From Motacilla alba alba (taxonomy: Eukaryota > Chordata > Aves > Passeriformes > Motacillidae), in the NCBI RefSeq assembly GCF_015832195.1, contig NC_052018.1, positions 38,879,052 through 38,943,051 on the forward strand: a DNA stretch of 64,000 nucleotides, in the 5' to 3' direction. Below the pieces are notes generated by a model. It saw only the letters and a program-made list of their open reading frames with translations. It did not search any database and was not told the DNA's origin. Positions 61,111 through 64,000 of this stretch are shown piece by piece; the first letter of the stretch is position 1, and each line of letters starts with the position of its first letter. The position numbers were made by a program, and so were the translations under genes.

Positions 61111-64000
61111 TTTTTCCCAAAAAGTGCCTGGGATGATCCATTTCACAGTGAAGAGTTACTGGTTAGCATGTCTTAGTAGAGAGAGTAAATCCTGGTTTCC
61201 CACATCACCACATATTCACCTTAAACTTGCAAACACACACTCTTCTTCTAGTTGACCTTGATATCATTTACATATTTTATTAAATAAGTTGAGCATTTAT
61301 TCCTAGGTGAATACTCTCTAATCTCTTTACATACAAGGGAAAGGGGAATAGAAACTGTCTTCTCTAGCTGTGACTTGAAAGAAAAGAGTGACCTCTGCTG
61401 AAGCATGTCACAGAACTCACATGGCAGGTGACAGCTCCATGCTATGACTCAAAATTGCTGCAGCTGAGAAGCTGGCATTTTCAAGATGAATTGGAGGGAA
61501 GAGTTTTTGCACTGTATATTTTGGGTATCACCTTCCTGCAGTAGAGTGCCTGCTGCAAACTTCTTTCCAAGTCCTTCAAATCCCCTCAAGCCATGGGTGA
61601 GGAGCATTGGGCCAGATTCTTGCATGTGGATTCCCTCGTGTAATGTAGCTGCTGAATTCTGTAATTTCTTCATGATTTTGCAGAATTTTTTGCAGAGTTT
61701 TCCTCTTGCCTGCTGGCTGCGTATGCATTTACAAATGTAAATACATTCTTGTTTCAATTATTCATAGTTAAATTTGGTTCTGGAAAAGCAAAAGCATACA
61801 TTTAGAGCCAAAAATTGCTATTTATTGTTGTTTATCTCATCAGGGTCTAAAACAAACATCACAGAATTGTACATTAGTACTTGCAAGGTAGAGGACGGGA
61901 ATGATTCCAAATGTTTTTATTTTTTGTTTTTAGAAGTTGTTAACAATTATTTTCCAGTCTCCATGACAACAGTGGGACTCTGCTCCTGTCACACAATCTT
62001 AGTATATAACCCCTGTCTGTGTGGAAGCAACATTTCACCAACACCCTAATTTTAAATCATTATTTTTTGTTATTTTTCCTAGAGAAATGAAGTCTCATTC
62101 TGAACTTGTCTCCAATAGTTTTACATGTATGTTGACCTCACACAGGAAAAAAGTTCAGTTTCACACACAGCAATGAAAACCAGATCAGAAATAAGGTCAT
62201 GCTGGAACTGACATAATGACAGGAGTTCTCATCACTCAAATTTTTTCATAGCTCTTCCAGCTGTTTTCCTTCATGTACAGAGTCATAGTCCTTTAAAATA
62301 TATTCATGTAGCCCATAAATACACACTGAGAAAAATTAGGAGATCACATGACCTGAATGGCAGTTTCAATAAAAAGGGATAAATAAAAGTAGTACACATA
62401 CTATAACACATGCAAGCAAAATATGGAGAGAGACACACCTTTCATAAAAAGGGTCTCCCTCCCTCTGAGACAGTGAGAGGAAACCCTAGCCTCTGACAGA
62501 AGAATTTAGTCACTTTTTTCACAGTCAAACCCTTTCTTGCACAATTTGCACATGTACACATTTACTTGAAAATGCAGATGGTGAGAGAGGGAGACACTGT
62601 ATTATCAAACACACAAATTATTCCTCTGTCGTTCTGCTTTATGACTTTCTTCTGAAATCTGTCATGGTTGTTGAAAAAGAAAGTGGAGTCTGATCTGAAC
62701 ATGCATTCATGATCAGCTTAAAAGTTGGAGATATTAGCTTATGTAGTTTCAAATGTATGTGCAGTTCCTATAGATAGTGATGATATCCATTAATCTACTT
62801 ATTTGTTCCATTTGTACTACCAAGTATTTTTTTACCTTCCATCCAATTTTTAACAGCTATCCAACAATAGATTCAGCTGAAAGGATCTGTAAAAAGGACC
62901 ATCACCTGGATTAGAAATATTCCTCAAAACTGATCATCCAATGACTTGAACAGGTACTGTTTTAATACATATCTTGGGGACAACATGTAACAGACACACT
63001 GTATTCACAAATAATAGTGTGATCTCAGAACATGAAAACATTCTGCTGAATAATTTTGGGCATGACAGCAAAAATTCCACCTCCACTGTCAGCATTGCAT
63101 TCACTGCAACTTCTGAAGCTGCAATTCCTCAAGCTGTGAGAGGCATGAGTGATCCTCTCCCCTAGAAATTTCCTAGGAAAAAGGAACCCTGTGATGTAAA
63201 AAGGGAGTTGAGATGTATGGAGATCTTATTCTCTCATGTATGAAACATTTAACAGCTGCCTATTTTTAAAATTAAAAATAGTAGATTATTAGTTAATTTT
63301 CATGAGTTATCTATCTTTTACTATTAAATGGTTCTGAGTTACCAGGAATATTAAGCAAAGCAAAGGCATATTTTCTTTATAAAGTATTTTTAAGTTGGTA
63401 TAGCATGAAGACTACCAGCATTATCTAATGCTCTCTTCAATTTTTATCTTTTATATGTAGTTGTCTCCAAATTTATAGACACTTAATGCTCTCAGTTTTA
63501 TGCATTTTAATATGTTGCATGTTTTCCTTAAATAGCATTTCTGACAGAATCCTTTTATTACTGAAGAGTTACTGTTTTTCTTTATGGGAAAGCATAGTCT
63601 TTGTCAATGTGATTATAAAAAAATTTGGGAACACAACTATATGTTGTCCAGTAGCAGCAGGCATGGAGTAGATATACAACATATATTGTATTTTAAAACC
63701 CACAGTTTTAAATGACTATCAAAATCTTGACTTATTACTTAAAAATGCAGGGCAAAATTTTCTTCCAAGTCCATCAATGATGAAACTGTTGAATCTTGTA
63801 TTCACAACATTCCTGATTTTACATGAATTACCTCACTTCATAGAAGACTATTGTAAGGAATGCAAACTTCTTGACACTTAGAGAGCTTTAGCAGATTAGT
63901 AATTAATAGGCTTGTTGCTACATCTCATTGGTGAAATTCCAGTTACTTTCAATGAGAGCATGATCAGGCTCAAAGTCATCTGAAATTTCTGTGAATGCAA
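61111..64000. other. AT-rich flanking DNA, no gene recognised
   Basis: No gene, RNA or repeat family is recognised. A 102-codon minus-strand frame at 61449-61757 and an overlapping 84-codon plus-strand frame at 61486-61740 have no recognisable domain. Mutual overlap on opposite strands is expected by chance in a locally less AT-rich patch. Confidence 0.6.

Noticed and set aside
61449..61757. 102-codon minus-strand frame as a gene
   Set aside because: No recognisable domain, an overlapping frame on the opposite strand, and no promoter or splice context.

Overview
The window looks like bird DNA, or another CR1-bearing sauropsid, and I see no intact protein-coding or RNA gene in it. The lineage call rests on a degraded CR1 LINE fragment at about 55530-56492, whose sequence carries the CR1 reverse-transcriptase C-terminal region and the CR1-type 3' tail. 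The lack of genes, the AT-rich unique flank and the poly-A and T/G tracts also fit vertebrate non-coding DNA.

Positions 1-49200 are one tandem satellite array. The basic unit is about 811 bp, all copies are in the same orientation, and 53 unit starts are visible. Each unit is a diverged dimer of an ancestral monomer of about 370 bp (halves A and B), plus a 71-bp palindrome with 34-bp arms and a 3-nt loop at every unit junction. Ten units carry a 534-bp solo retroviral LTR, always at the same place in half B, in the minus orientation and flanked by the 6-bp duplication ACAGAG. One insertion was therefore captured and amplified with the satellite.

The array has domains. A single LTR-bearing edge unit lies at 1-1352. 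Eighteen LTR-free units follow at 1353-15989. A higher-order repeat of about 6.49 kb occupies 15990-37133; it has six units in the order LTR, LTR, none, LTR, none, none, and is broken by a 1000-N gap at 28707-29706. Fourteen LTR-free units with their own block duplications follow at 37134-48417, then a diverged terminal unit at 48418-49200. The array stops inside the left arm of what would be the next palindrome. That break is the mirror image of the base at which the window begins.

Positions 49201-64000 are non-satellite, AT-rich, apparently single-copy DNA. It holds the CR1 fragment, two T/G-rich low-complexity tracts, a 24-base poly-A run and a TA-rich stretch. I recognise no exon, tRNA, rRNA or conserved small RNA there.

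The repeated reading frames in the array are by-products of a homogenised, purine-skewed repeat. The biology of interest is structural: a nested satellite, a cruciform-capable junction, a co-amplified LTR that keeps its promoter and polyadenylation signals, and an array edge that falls at a palindrome arm.
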